Shown here one piece after another: positions 16,587 to 24,718 of a stretch of DNA of 32,130 nt. The notes beneath the pieces are model-generated. The model saw nothing but the letters and a program-made list of their open reading frames with translations, had not been told where the DNA came from and made no database searches. A program made the position numbers and the translations under genes. The stretch's first letter is position 1, and each line of letters opens with the position of its first letter. The stretch is taken from contig NZ_AXWP01000064.1 of NCBI RefSeq assembly GCF_000482725.1, positions 1 to 32,130 on the forward strand, written 5' to 3'. This DNA is from Psychromonas arctica DSM 14288 (GTDB lineage Bacteria; Pseudomonadota; Gammaproteobacteria; Enterobacterales; Psychromonadaceae).

Positions 16587-17296
16587 GCTTGAGCAAACAG
16601 ATCAGGTTTATCTGTGATGATCATCTCAACTCCCCAAGCTCTAAATTTACTAGCTTGCTGAATATCGTTGAGGGTCCAAATATTTAATTTTAGGCCTGAT
16701 TGTGTGATTTCTTTAGCCATCTCTTCGGTTAATATTTTGTAATCAATATGCAGGCTATATAAATTGAGCGGTTTTAATTTTACTAATGTTGCTCGTGGCT
16801 CATGTTCGGTAATATAACCGAGACGAACCGTTGGCATTATTTGTCGACAGTGCGTTAATGCTAATGTCGAAAAACTAGAGATAATTAATTTCTCATGTGG
16901 GAAGTTCATTTTTTCTAACACTTCTGCCACTTTATCGACTAAAGGTTGTACTTGATGGTCATGATGAATTTTGATTTCTAAGTTCATAGATAAGTCATTA
17001 GCCACAAAAAATGCTAGCGTTTGCTCTAGAGATTGAATCTGTTCTCCTGCAAACTCCTCTGAAAACCAGCTACCTGCATCTAATGCTTGTAATTGCTCAA
17101 GCGTTAAGTCTGCAACTTTATTTTTGCCATTAGTACAACGATCCACTGTCTCATCATGGAATATGACGGGGGTGTTATCGGCACTCAATTGTGTATCAAG
17201 CTCAATCCATTTTGCACCAGACTGTAAAGCTTTTTTGAAACCAGCTAATGTATTTTCTGGTGCTAGCGACGCTGCACCACGATGACCTGCGATCAT
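16583..17296 (-). CDS. ugpQ: Cytosolic glycerophosphodiester phosphodiesterase (UgpQ-like)
   Basis: A 237-residue GDPD enzyme, UgpQ size, cutting glycerophosphodiesters to glycerol-3-phosphate and an alcohol. I start it at the ATG at 17296, which has a perfect ribosome site (AGGTGGG) and gives MIAGHRGAASLAPENTL. A TTG seven codons earlier would lie inside the operator. Catalytic and metal residues are seen in GHRG, APENT, WIELDTQLSAD and VIFHDETVDRCT, then EIKI and ITDKPD at the end. There is no signal peptide, so it acts inside the cell. That implies that intact phosphodiesters are imported, perhaps by the neighbouring transporters. It is co-transcribed with the DeoR-type regulator. Confidence 0.93.
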   Translation of the reverse strand: MIAGHRGAASLAPENTLAGFKKALQSGAKWIELDTQLSADNTPVIFHDETVDRCTNGKNKVADLTLEQLQALDAGSWFSEEFAGEQIQSLEQTLAFFVANDLSMNLEIKIHHDHQVQPLVDKVAEVLEKMNFPHEKLIISSFSTLALTHCRQIMPTVRLGYITEHEPRATLVKLKPLNLYSLHIDYKILTEEMAKEITQSGLKLNIWTLNDIQQASKFRAWGVEMIITDKPDLFAQA

Positions 17297-17309
17297 AAAC
17301 CCACCTGTA

Positions 17310-17325
17310 ATGTTCAAATGAACGT
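17310..17325. promoter_or_regulatory. Candidate operator of the ugpQ-deoR operon
   Basis: ATGTTCAAATGAACGT has GTTC and GAAC arms with a 4-base centre. It lies 14 bases upstream of the ugpQ start, next to its ribosome site. The centre is two bases shorter than in the operator before glpD, so binding by the same repressor is likely but not certain. Confidence 0.55.
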
Positions 17326-17503
17326 AAAAAACCTGTTATTTAGGATTGTATTGCAAAAACAAAGCAATGTGAAAATAAATAAAAAAATAAACATTACTAT
17401 AAATTGTCATTAAATGTTAACAATTTAGTGGTATTTTCATGTCCAGGTCTACATTTTTGTAACGTGTTGTTTGCACTGACTCAATTTTAATATGATCCTG
17501 TAA

Positions 17504-17519
17504 ATGTTCATTTGAATTA
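17504..17519. promoter_or_regulatory. Candidate operator in front of the TRAP binding-protein gene
   Basis: ATGTTCATTTGAATTA shares GTTCATTTGAA with the reverse complement of the operator before ugpQ. It overlaps the expected transcript start of a TTGTTT-N18-TATGAT promoter, the right place for repression. Confidence 0.5.
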
Positions 17520-17631
17520 TGTTGTAAGCACAGCTGCATACAACTTAAATAACCATTTTTTATTTTCAGAAACTGATGAAGCGCTCAAATGTAACTTCAC
17601 AAATTTAACTTCACAAATAAAGGTATTATTT

Positions 17632-18654
17632 ATGATAAAGGTAATTGGAACCATCATGACCGCTGCTGCATTACTTGTTGGTTGCGGCGAAAAACCTGCT
17701 GAAACAGCGACTACAGCAACAGAAGCTGTTAAACCAATTGATATCAACATGAGTTTAGTTTTCACTCAAAATGAGCTGCTAACACAAGAGCTAATTAAAG
17801 TGAGTGACAAGATCCGCGAACGTACCGATGGCGGCATCAACATTAAAGTTTACCCAGGCGGACAGTTACCAGTTTATAAAGATAACCTCGAGCAAGTCGT
17901 GAATGGCGCAGATTGGATTGCGGTTGAAGATTTAAGTTACCTTGGCGATTACGTGCCAGACTTTGCTGCCCTAGCAGGTCCAATGTTATACAACTCATAC
18001 GATGAATACCTGGCAATGATGGATACACAATTAGTGGCCGATTTAACTGCACAAGTAGAAGCAAAAGGGATCAAAGTACTGAATGCTGATTACATGTTTG
18101 GTTTCCGTCATATGATCACTAATAAAGAGATTAAAAACTCTGCTGATATGGCTGGTATGCGTATTCGTGTTCCAGGTAGTCAATTATTTATTAGCACATT
18201 AGCATCAATGGGCGCTGCACCTGCATCATTGCCTTTCCCTGAAACCTATGCTGGCGTACAACAAGGTGTTGTAGATGGTCTTGAAGGTTCAATTTTAACA
18301 ATGTACTCAACTAAAATGTATGAAGTGGCTAAAAACATGTCTTTGACTAAACATTTCTTAGGGACTGTTGGTCTGTATATTTCACCTAAACTATGGGATA
18401 AATTTACACCAGAGCAACAACAAATTGTAAATGAAGAACTTGCTGCCGGTGCCATCTCAAATACAAAAGAGTTAGTTAAGCTTGATGCTGAATACACGCA
18501 AAAACTGGAAGAGTTAGGTGTTAAATTTAACGAAGTTGATAGCGCTGAGTTTAGTAAATTAACTGCTGACGTTTATAACCAGTTCCCAGCATGGAGCAGT
18601 GATATTCGCAGCAAGATTGGTGCTGAACTTGAAAAAATTCGTGCGGCTAAATAG
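17632..18654 (+). CDS. TRAP transporter solute-binding protein, predicted lipoprotein
   Basis: A 340-residue DctP-family binding protein. A longer frame starts at 17512, but the ATG at 17632 follows AAAGG and gives a lipoprotein signal: MIKVIGTIMTAAALLVGC, with the lipobox LVGC and C18 as the lipidated residue. Family motifs follow: YPGGQLPVYKDNLEQVVNG, then MAGMRIRVPGS with the conserved arginine that binds a carboxylate, and FPETYAGVQQGVVDGLE. The substrate is therefore probably an organic acid. Lipid-anchored TRAP binding proteins are usual in Gram-positive bacteria but uncommon in Gram-negative ones. It is separated from its dctQM genes by a terminator, which should give more binding protein than membrane parts. 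A GlpR-like operator upstream links it to glycerol-phosphate control. Confidence 0.92.
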   Translation: MIKVIGTIMTAAALLVGCGEKPAETATTATEAVKPIDINMSLVFTQNELLTQELIKVSDKIRERTDGGINIKVYPGGQLPVYKDNLEQVVNGADWIAVEDLSYLGDYVPDFAALAGPMLYNSYDEYLAMMDTQLVADLTAQVEAKGIKVLNADYMFGFRHMITNKEIKNSADMAGMRIRVPGSQLFISTLASMGAAPASLPFPETYAGVQQGVVDGLEGSILTMYSTKMYEVAKNMSLTKHFLGTVGLYISPKLWDKFTPEQQQIVNEELAAGAISNTKELVKLDAEYTQKLEELGVKFNEVDSAEFSKLTADVYNQFPAWSSDIRSKIGAELEKIRAAK

Positions 18655-19008
18655 CCGAAGTAGTATCACCACATTTAACCTTGTACCTAGTGACTAACAT
18701 TAAGAATTCACGTGAGTGATTAACGCTAAGCACTACCACTGCTACCGTTAAAGGTTATAAAATCATGCTGCTTTATTGTTTTAACGATAAAGCAGCATCT
18801 TTTTTAGTACGTAATAGGCTTTATGCCTCTAGCATGATTGATGTGTTTTTTAAGTAAACTGTTGTCCCGTCTCTAGTATTATTTATGTATTTTAAAAGCT
18901 AAATATTGTTATGCCGCGAGTTTGTTTTATGTGCGCTTAAAGCAAAACAATGTATTACTAAGCTGCTTGCTTTCGAGCACTGCAATGAGTTAACGAGTAG
19001 GAGAAGTC
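18655..19008. other. Intergenic region between the TRAP binding protein and dctQ
   Basis: About 350 bases. A strong terminator stands at 18765-18806. A weak promoter candidate (TTGTCC at 18862, then TATGTA at 18884) would serve dctQM and the genes after it. Nothing else is recognised. Confidence 0.5.
18765..18806 (+). terminator. Terminator after the TRAP binding-protein gene
   Basis: ATGCTGCTTTAT pairs perfectly with ATAAAGCAGCAT around a 10-base loop, followed by a T-run. Confidence 0.93.
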
Positions 19009-19527
19009 ATGGGCTTCTTATTTAAAAATTTTGAAGAAATCTTAGCATCCGTTGCTATCTCCATTACCATCATGATGGTCATTATTAATGTCATCCTGCG
19101 TTATGGTTTTGGGTTTGTTGTACCTTGGAGTGAAGAGTTAGCCGTTATTTGCTTTATTTGGTCTGTCTATTTTGGTATTAGTTCTTGTTATAAACATAAG
19201 CTACATATGGGCGTAGATGTGATTATTGCATTGTTGCCTGAAAAAGCGAAAATCCCGTTTAATCTAGTCATTTCCTTTTTCTTACTGGCTATCAACTTGA
19301 TCCTTGCTTACCTAAGTTACGATTACATGATGCTGTCTAACAAAGTGACTCCGGTGATGGGCATGTCCTACTTCACTATTAATGGTGTGCTATTTCTTTG
19401 TTTCTCTTTGATGTCGATTCATACCGTCAATTTTATTTTCAAAGATATTAAGCAGCTTAGGCAACCTAAGCAATCCGCACAAACTAAGCAATCTAGCGAC
19501 GCTTCCTCGTCGCAGTCAGACATATAG
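19009..19527 (+). CDS. TRAP transporter small permease (DctQ)
   Basis: A 172-residue inner-membrane protein with four predicted helices, the DctQ plan. The marks VVPWSEELAVICFIW and the following HKLHMGVDVI match the family. The C-terminal tail is cytoplasmic and rich in Q, K and S. AGGAG precedes the ATG. It forms the membrane complex with the large subunit 8 bases downstream. Confidence 0.92.
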   Translation: MGFLFKNFEEILASVAISITIMMVIINVILRYGFGFVVPWSEELAVICFIWSVYFGISSCYKHKLHMGVDVIIALLPEKAKIPFNLVISFFLLAINLILAYLSYDYMMLSNKVTPVMGMSYFTINGVLFLCFSLMSIHTVNFIFKDIKQLRQPKQSAQTKQSSDASSSQSDI

Positions 19528-19535
19528 GTGACACA

Positions 19536-20819
19536 GTGGAAATCTATCTTCCTATTATTATTTTGTTCTCTCTGTTTTTGCTAAATGTACCGATTGCATT
19601 TTCTTTAATAGCTTCTTCGCTGGTTTATTTTTTATTTATTAATACCTCGATCCCTGTGACGCTAGTGATGCAACGATTCATCTCATCGGCTTCCTCATTT
19701 CCGCTATTAGCGATCCCCTTCTTTATTATGGTGGGGTCGGTAATGAATTATTCCGGCATTAGTCGTAGTTTGTTATCTCTGGCGGATTCATTGATCGGTC
19801 ATAAAACCGGTGGTTTGGCACATGTGAATGTGGCTCTAAGTACCCTAATGGGCGGCATTTCCGGATCTGCGAATGCAGACGCAGCCATGCAATCGAAAAT
19901 ACTTGCACCAGAAATGACTAAACGAGGTTACGACTTACCCTTTACCGCTGCGATTACAGCTGCATCATCGAGTATTAGCCCAGTTATTCCTCCTGGTATT
20001 AATTTAATTATTTATGCTTTGCTAGCCAATGTTTCAGTGCATGAAATGTTCATCGCAGGTTATGTGCCTGCTTTTATGATGGCATTATCATTAATGGTGA
20101 CGATTGCAATTATAGCGAGACGTAGAAAGTATGCCCCATCAAGATCTGAGCCTGCACCAGCCAAAGAAAGGCTTCATTATTTAGGCAGAGCTATTCCAGC
20201 TTTATTGATTCCCTTCGGGATTATTTTAGGTATGCGCTTTGGTTTATTCACTCCTACAGAAGCAGGTGCCATCGCAGTTTTACTGTGTGCAATCATCGGT
20301 TTATTTGTTTATCGCGAGTTAAAGCTGACACATTTCCCTGCTATTTTTAAAGAGACAGTGCAAGGCACCAGTAGTGTCATGTTCATTATTATCGGTGCGA
20401 TGATCTTTGGTTATTACATGACCTTGGAACAAATTCCGCAGAACGTTGCCTCTGCATTAATCTTAGTCACAGATAACAAGCTAGTGCTGTTAATGCTGAT
20501 TAACGTACTGTTATTGATAGTGGGGATGTTTATTGAAGGCGGTGCCGCAATGATAATCCTAACTCCGCTGTTATTACCGGCTGTGCTTAATCTAGGCGTT
20601 AACCCTGTGCACTTCGGTATCATTGTGATCGTTAATATTATGATTGGTGGTGTGACCCCTCCATTTGGTTCCATGATGTTTACGGTTTGCTCGATACTGA
20701 AAGTAAAACTGACCGACTTTGTACGAGAGGTTGCACCTTTATTATTAGCATTATTAATCGTGTTAATGATTTTAACTTACTCGGAAGGTTTAGTAATGTT
20801 CTTACCTAACTTGTTATAA
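19536..20819 (+). CDS. TRAP transporter large permease (DctM)
   Basis: A 427-residue protein with about 11-12 helices that carries sodium-coupled transport. It begins with GTG at 19536, after AGGTGA. Family motifs: PFFIMVGSVMNYSGI, the glycine-rich MGGISGSANADAA, SSSISPVIPPGIN, PTEAGAIAV, and GGVTPPFGSMMF near the end. It is in one operon with dctQ before it and a HAD phosphatase and an EamA permease after it. Confidence 0.94.
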   Translation: MEIYLPIIILFSLFLLNVPIAFSLIASSLVYFLFINTSIPVTLVMQRFISSASSFPLLAIPFFIMVGSVMNYSGISRSLLSLADSLIGHKTGGLAHVNVALSTLMGGISGSANADAAMQSKILAPEMTKRGYDLPFTAAITAASSSISPVIPPGINLIIYALLANVSVHEMFIAGYVPAFMMALSLMVTIAIIARRRKYAPSRSEPAPAKERLHYLGRAIPALLIPFGIILGMRFGLFTPTEAGAIAVLLCAIIGLFVYRELKLTHFPAIFKETVQGTSSVMFIIIGAMIFGYYMTLEQIPQNVASALILVTDNKLVLLMLINVLLLIVGMFIEGGAAMIILTPLLLPAVLNLGVNPVHFGIIVIVNIMIGGVTPPFGSMMFTVCSILKVKLTDFVREVAPLLLALLIVLMILTYSEGLVMFLPNLL

Positions 20820-20873
20820 GCACGAATAAATAAGTATTAATAGATAAGCGTTATAGATGCTTAAGGAAATACA

Positions 20874-21668
20874 ATGAAGCAATTAAAAAACACCTTAACC
20901 AAGGATTGGAAAGAGGTGCAGTGGGTATTAACAGATGTTGACGATACATTAACCTGGCACGGGCAGTTGCCACCAGAGACCTTAATAGCACTGGCCGCGT
21001 TACAACAAGCAGGGCTGAAAGTGGTTGCAGTAACAGGGGCTTGCGCAGGCTGGTGCGATCATATTGCACAACTGTGGCCGGTTGATGCAGTGATTGGCGA
21101 AAATGGCGCTTTTATTATGGAAAAGGAAGCGGGTAATTTAACCCTTAAGTCAGGGCTTCCTCTTCAACAAATTGCACAAAATCAAGCCACCTTAAAAGAG
21201 CAAGTTACTAGCATTTTAGCGGATTACCCTGACCTAGGTTTAACATTAGATCAGTCTTATCGTTTATGTGAAGTCGCGATTGATATTGGTCAAAATCGCG
21301 ACCCTGTTGCTACGCCTGTTATTGAAGAAGTCGTGTCTAAGATTAAAATGTTAGGCGCTAATGCAACGGCGAGTTCAATTCATATTAATAGCTGGTATGG
21401 AGAGCATTCTAAAAAAGCGACATCATTTCAGTTTTTGCAGGAAAAAGGCTTATCAACCTCTGAGATACTTGCACAAGCTTGTTATGTGGGAGACTCCTTG
21501 AATGATCAATTCATGTTCGCGGCTTTACCTAAAAGTGTGGGGGTCGCTAATATCAAAAATTACTGGGAAAGGCTTTTACATCATCCAAAATTCATTATGA
21601 CTGAACCGGGTGGTTATGGTTTTGCTGAGTTTACTAAACAGTTATTAGCGATAAAGAACTTCGCTTAA
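20874..21668 (+). CDS. HAD-superfamily (Cof/MPGP-type, IIB) phosphatase
   Basis: A 264-residue phosphatase. Motif I is TDVDDTLT with nucleophile D21 and acid/base D23. Motif II has VTGACAGW, motif III the lysine in SKKATSF, and motif IV GDSLNDQFMF. A cap of about 110 residues sits between motifs II and III, as in HAD-IIB enzymes that act on sugar phosphates, phosphoglycerate sugars or trehalose phosphate; the style is closest to mannosyl-3-phosphoglycerate phosphatase. A good ribosome site (AAGGAAA) precedes it, 54 bases after dctM. With no glycosyltransferase beside it, a catabolic role on an imported or processed phospho-compound is more likely than solute synthesis. The substrate is not known. 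Confidence 0.85.
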   Translation: MKQLKNTLTKDWKEVQWVLTDVDDTLTWHGQLPPETLIALAALQQAGLKVVAVTGACAGWCDHIAQLWPVDAVIGENGAFIMEKEAGNLTLKSGLPLQQIAQNQATLKEQVTSILADYPDLGLTLDQSYRLCEVAIDIGQNRDPVATPVIEEVVSKIKMLGANATASSIHINSWYGEHSKKATSFQFLQEKGLSTSEILAQACYVGDSLNDQFMFAALPKSVGVANIKNYWERLLHHPKFIMTEPGGYGFAEFTKQLLAIKNFA

Positions 21669-21749
21669 CAATACATTCACTGTTACGATTGTTGCTTTAA
21701 TAGGTTCACACCACTTATATTAGCTAGATCATTCCCTATGGAGTAAATA

Positions 21750-22730
21750 TTGATTAACAGAGCGGCTGGTAATAATACAACAAATAATAATCGTATTTTA
21801 TGGATGGCTTTTTTAGGTTTGTTAATGACCAATTTATTTTGGGCCATTAATGCTATTTTAGCCAGAAGTTATATGCCTGAAGTTGCGCCTATTGCGATGA
21901 ATCTATTCCGTTGGTTCGGTGTGTTTATATTGCTTACGCCTTTTTGCTTGCCAAGAGTGATAAAAAATTGGGCAATGATCCGCCCACATTTATTGGCGTT
22001 AACAGGGCTAGCGATATTAAGTATCGTATTTTATAACAGCTTGCTTTATTTGGCGGCTAATTTTACCACTGTAGTAAATATTACCCTTATTAATACACTT
22101 ATTCCGATTGCCACTTTATTGATGGCATGGCGCGTCTTGGGTAATCGTCCTCGTTTCATGCAATTCCTTGGTATGGTCATTTCAATATTAGGGGTATTAC
22201 TGATTTTAACAAAAGGGCAGTTGCTGCATTTATTAAGCCTTAAATTCAGTCAGGGTGATCTATTGATGGTTGCTGCTGTGGTGGTGTGGGCATTATTTAC
22301 TGTGTTGTTGAAAAAGTTATCACTTAAATTATCGTCTATTAATGTGCTGTATATTTTGATCATGTTGGGGCTACCTTTCTTGATGGTCGCTTATGCCATT
22401 GAAGCTGTATTTTTTAAATTTTATTTACCTTCTTTTGAACACATAAGTTTGTTTGCTTATTTGTGGGTGTTCCCATCTATTCTTGCCTATATATTTTGGA
22501 CTAATGGGGTTTTACGACTAGGGGCGGAAAGTGCGTCATTATCGATAACCTTAATGCCTTTATTTGGGGCTGTATTGGCAATTGTATTTCTTGATGAATC
22601 CATATTTTGGTTCCATATCGCAGGCGGAGTGTGCTCTCTGTTAGGCATGTTATTCGCGCTGCTACCAGCCAATAAACTGGCTGTTTTGTTTAAATTCAAT
22701 ACTCAGGCTAGAGGTATGTCAAAAAGTTGA
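21750..22730 (+). CDS. EamA-family (DMT) transporter
   Basis: A 326-residue membrane protein with ten predicted helices in two EamA repeats. The first starts FLGLLMTNLFWAINAILAR, with NTLIPIATLLMAW closing it. The second has GDLLMVAAVVVWALFTVLLKK and ITLMPLFGAVLAIVFLDE. The start is TTG at 21750, supported by GGAG six bases before it; the first ATG would cut off part of helix 1. Members usually export or import metabolites. As the last gene after dctQM and the phosphatase, it might release a by-product such as a dephosphorylated alcohol. That is a guess. Confidence 0.88.
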   Translation: MINRAAGNNTTNNNRILWMAFLGLLMTNLFWAINAILARSYMPEVAPIAMNLFRWFGVFILLTPFCLPRVIKNWAMIRPHLLALTGLAILSIVFYNSLLYLAANFTTVVNITLINTLIPIATLLMAWRVLGNRPRFMQFLGMVISILGVLLILTKGQLLHLLSLKFSQGDLLMVAAVVVWALFTVLLKKLSLKLSSINVLYILIMLGLPFLMVAYAIEAVFFKFYLPSFEHISLFAYLWVFPSILAYIFWTNGVLRLGAESASLSITLMPLFGAVLAIVFLDESIFWFHIAGGVCSLLGMLFALLPANKLAVLFKFNTQARGMSKS

Positions 22731-22762
22731 AAATAAATCGATACTTAAGGGATGATTTATTT
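22731..22762 (+). terminator. Stem-loop after the EamA gene
   Basis: AAATAAATC pairs perfectly with GATTTATTT, with a 14-base loop. It is AT-rich and has no T-run beyond the stem, so it is a weak terminator at best. Confidence 0.4.
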
Positions 22763-22868
22763 GCTACTTGTTAGCAATTCATTAACATCCTAAAGACTTT
22801 ATTACAGATAAGTGAAGCATTGGAAAATATAACACTATAAATAATCGTTACCATTCAAGGAGTTTAGA

Positions 22869-23954
22869 ATGCCGTTAAAAAGAATAATTACAAAATTAGC
22901 GATCGGAATGACGATGGCAGGGGCGTTATTAACGCCTTTTATGGCCAATGCCGCTAAAGCAGAATATAAGTGGAAAATGGTAACAACTTGGCCAAAAAAC
23001 TTTCCAGGTTTAGGGACAGGGGCAAATGAATTAGCGAAACTCATTAATGATATGAGTGACGGACGAATTCAAGTTAAAGTTTATGGTGCAAAAGAGTTAG
23101 TGGGTGCATTAGAAGTGTTTGATGCTGTCTCTCGTGGTACCGCAGAATTAGGCCACAGTGCCGCCTATTACTGGAAAGGTAAAGTACCTGCAGGGCAGTT
23201 TTTCACCTCGGTACCCTTTGGACTAACAGCGCAAGAGATGAATGGCTGGATTTTCACTGGTGGTGGTTTAGAGCTGTGGCATGAAGTCTATGAACCCTTT
23301 GGTATTGTCCCTATGCCGGGCGGTAATACCGGCGTGCAAATGGGTGGTTGGTTTAATAAACGTATCGATAGTTTAGCCGATGTTAAAGGCCTAAAAATGC
23401 GTATACCGGGTTTAGGTGGTGAAGTGTTAAAACGCGCTGGCGGCACACCTGTATTGCTACCGGGTAGTGAAATCTTCCCTGCTTTACAATCGGGTACTAT
23501 TGATGCAACGGAATGGGTTGGCCCGTATAACGATTTAGCTTTTGGTCTTAACAAAGCAGCTAAATACTATTACTACCCAGGATGGCATGAGCCAGGTTCA
23601 TCAATGGAAATCCTGATCAATAAAAAAGCATTAGAAGGATTACCTAAAAATCTACAATCGATTGTGTTAAATGCAACAAAGATTGCCAATGCAGATATGT
23701 TAGCCGATTTTACAACTCGGAATCATGCGGCACTTGGACAGTTAATGAGTAAAGGCGATATTGAGTTATTACCTTTTCCAAAAGATGTGTTAGCTGAATT
23801 AAAAGTGTTATCGGAGCAGGTGGTTGAAGAAGAAGCTCAAAAAGATGAGATGAGTAAAAAAGTTTACGCATCTTATAAAGCTTATCGAGATCAAGTTATC
23901 AAATGGCATGATATTTCAGAAAAAGCTTACCTAAATGCAAGAAGTCCTGAGTAG
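22869..23954 (+). CDS. TRAP binding protein of the 2-oxoacid/lactate (TakP-like) class
   Basis: A 361-residue binding protein with a Sec signal ending about residue 28 (PFMANA). The mature protein begins YKWKMVTTWPKNFPGLGTGA. It has GLKMRIPGLGG with the conserved arginine, ATEWVGPYND and YYYYPGWHEPGSSMEIL. This is the TakP / thermophilic lactate-binding class, where the E-W pair and the arginine hold a monocarboxylate with a metal ion. The likely ligand is a 2-oxoacid or hydroxyacid such as pyruvate or lactate. AAGGAG precedes the start. Its permease genes follow after a terminator. Confidence 0.9.
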   Translation: MPLKRIITKLAIGMTMAGALLTPFMANAAKAEYKWKMVTTWPKNFPGLGTGANELAKLINDMSDGRIQVKVYGAKELVGALEVFDAVSRGTAELGHSAAYYWKGKVPAGQFFTSVPFGLTAQEMNGWIFTGGGLELWHEVYEPFGIVPMPGGNTGVQMGGWFNKRIDSLADVKGLKMRIPGLGGEVLKRAGGTPVLLPGSEIFPALQSGTIDATEWVGPYNDLAFGLNKAAKYYYYPGWHEPGSSMEILINKKALEGLPKNLQSIVLNATKIANADMLADFTTRNHAALGQLMSKGDIELLPFPKDVLAELKVLSEQVVEEEAQKDEMSKKVYASYKAYRDQVIKWHDISEKAYLNARSPE

Positions 23955-23981
23955 TTAGCCCCTAGTTTTACTGCTCTCAAT

Positions 23982-24038
23982 ATTAATCCTGTTCATTAAA
24001 GTGTTATTAATGCCTTTATGAATAGGATTAATTTCTGT
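23982..24038 (+). terminator. Stem-loop after the TakP-like gene
   Basis: ATTAATCCT pairs with AGGATTAAT, and inside it TTCAT with ATGAA, around a ~20-base loop, followed by a broken T-rich stretch. It is a terminator or a 3'-end stabiliser. Confidence 0.6.
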
Positions 24039-24151
24039 TTTAACGTCATAATAACGGCCGTGATATTTTATTGAATCGTAATGTACTGGATTGCATTAGA
24101 TTAATAGTCACACCGCGCCGTTTCTTTTAGTTTGTAGATTGAGAATTTTGT

Positions 24152-24718
24152 ATGGATACACCATCCCCTTCATTAATAGCCGTGATCAGGAACATTAATC
24201 GTTTCAGTGATTGGTTAGGTCGTTTTGTCTCTTGGTTTGTGTTAGCAATTGTGCTGATTACCTTCACCGTTGTTGTTATGCGTTATGCTTTTAATACTGG
24301 CTCTGTATTTATGCAAGAATCTATTAGTTACTTTCATAACTATGTGATCATGTTAGGTATGGGATACACCTTGCTCAAAGGTGCTCATGTCCGTGTTGAT
24401 ATATTTTACCGACCAGCTTCTGCAAAGAAAAAAGCCTGGGTTAACTTATTAGGCTTCCTATTTTTATTACTGCCAACCTGTGTCTTTATCTTCTATATCG
24501 CGTGGGAATATGTGGCAGCCTCTTGGGAAATATTAGAAGGATCGCAGGAAGCGGGCGGAGTTGATGCGCGTTACCTGTTTAAGTCTACGATTTTACTAAT
24601 GCCGGTATTAATGATCATTCAAGGCATTGCAGAAAGCTTAAAAGCGATATTAATTATTAAAGGATATGAACAACACGTGTTGGCATTAGATGTAACTGAA
24701 GAGGAGCATGGACTATGA
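24152..24718 (+). CDS. TRAP transporter small permease (DctQ-like) of the TakP-type system
   Basis: A 188-residue protein with four helices. The longer form with FMQESISYFHNYVIMLGMGYTL split over helices 2 and 3 and the GGVDARYLFKS loop is typical of partners of TakP-type systems. Its stop overlaps the ATG of the large subunit (ATGA). Confidence 0.92.
   Translation: MDTPSPSLIAVIRNINRFSDWLGRFVSWFVLAIVLITFTVVVMRYAFNTGSVFMQESISYFHNYVIMLGMGYTLLKGAHVRVDIFYRPASAKKKAWVNLLGFLFLLLPTCVFIFYIAWEYVAASWEILEGSQEAGGVDARYLFKSTILLMPVLMIIQGIAESLKAILIIKGYEQHVLALDVTEEEHGL

Larger units (their letters stand above)
17297..17631. other. Divergent control region between ugpQ-deoR and the TRAP binding-protein gene
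   Basis: About 335 AT-rich bases between two divergent transcripts. It holds two similar GTTC/GAA palindromes, one near each gene. In front of the right-hand one is a possible promoter: TTGTTT at 17467, 18 bases, then TATGAT at 17491. The expected start at about 17503 would sit on the operator. Confidence 0.55.
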
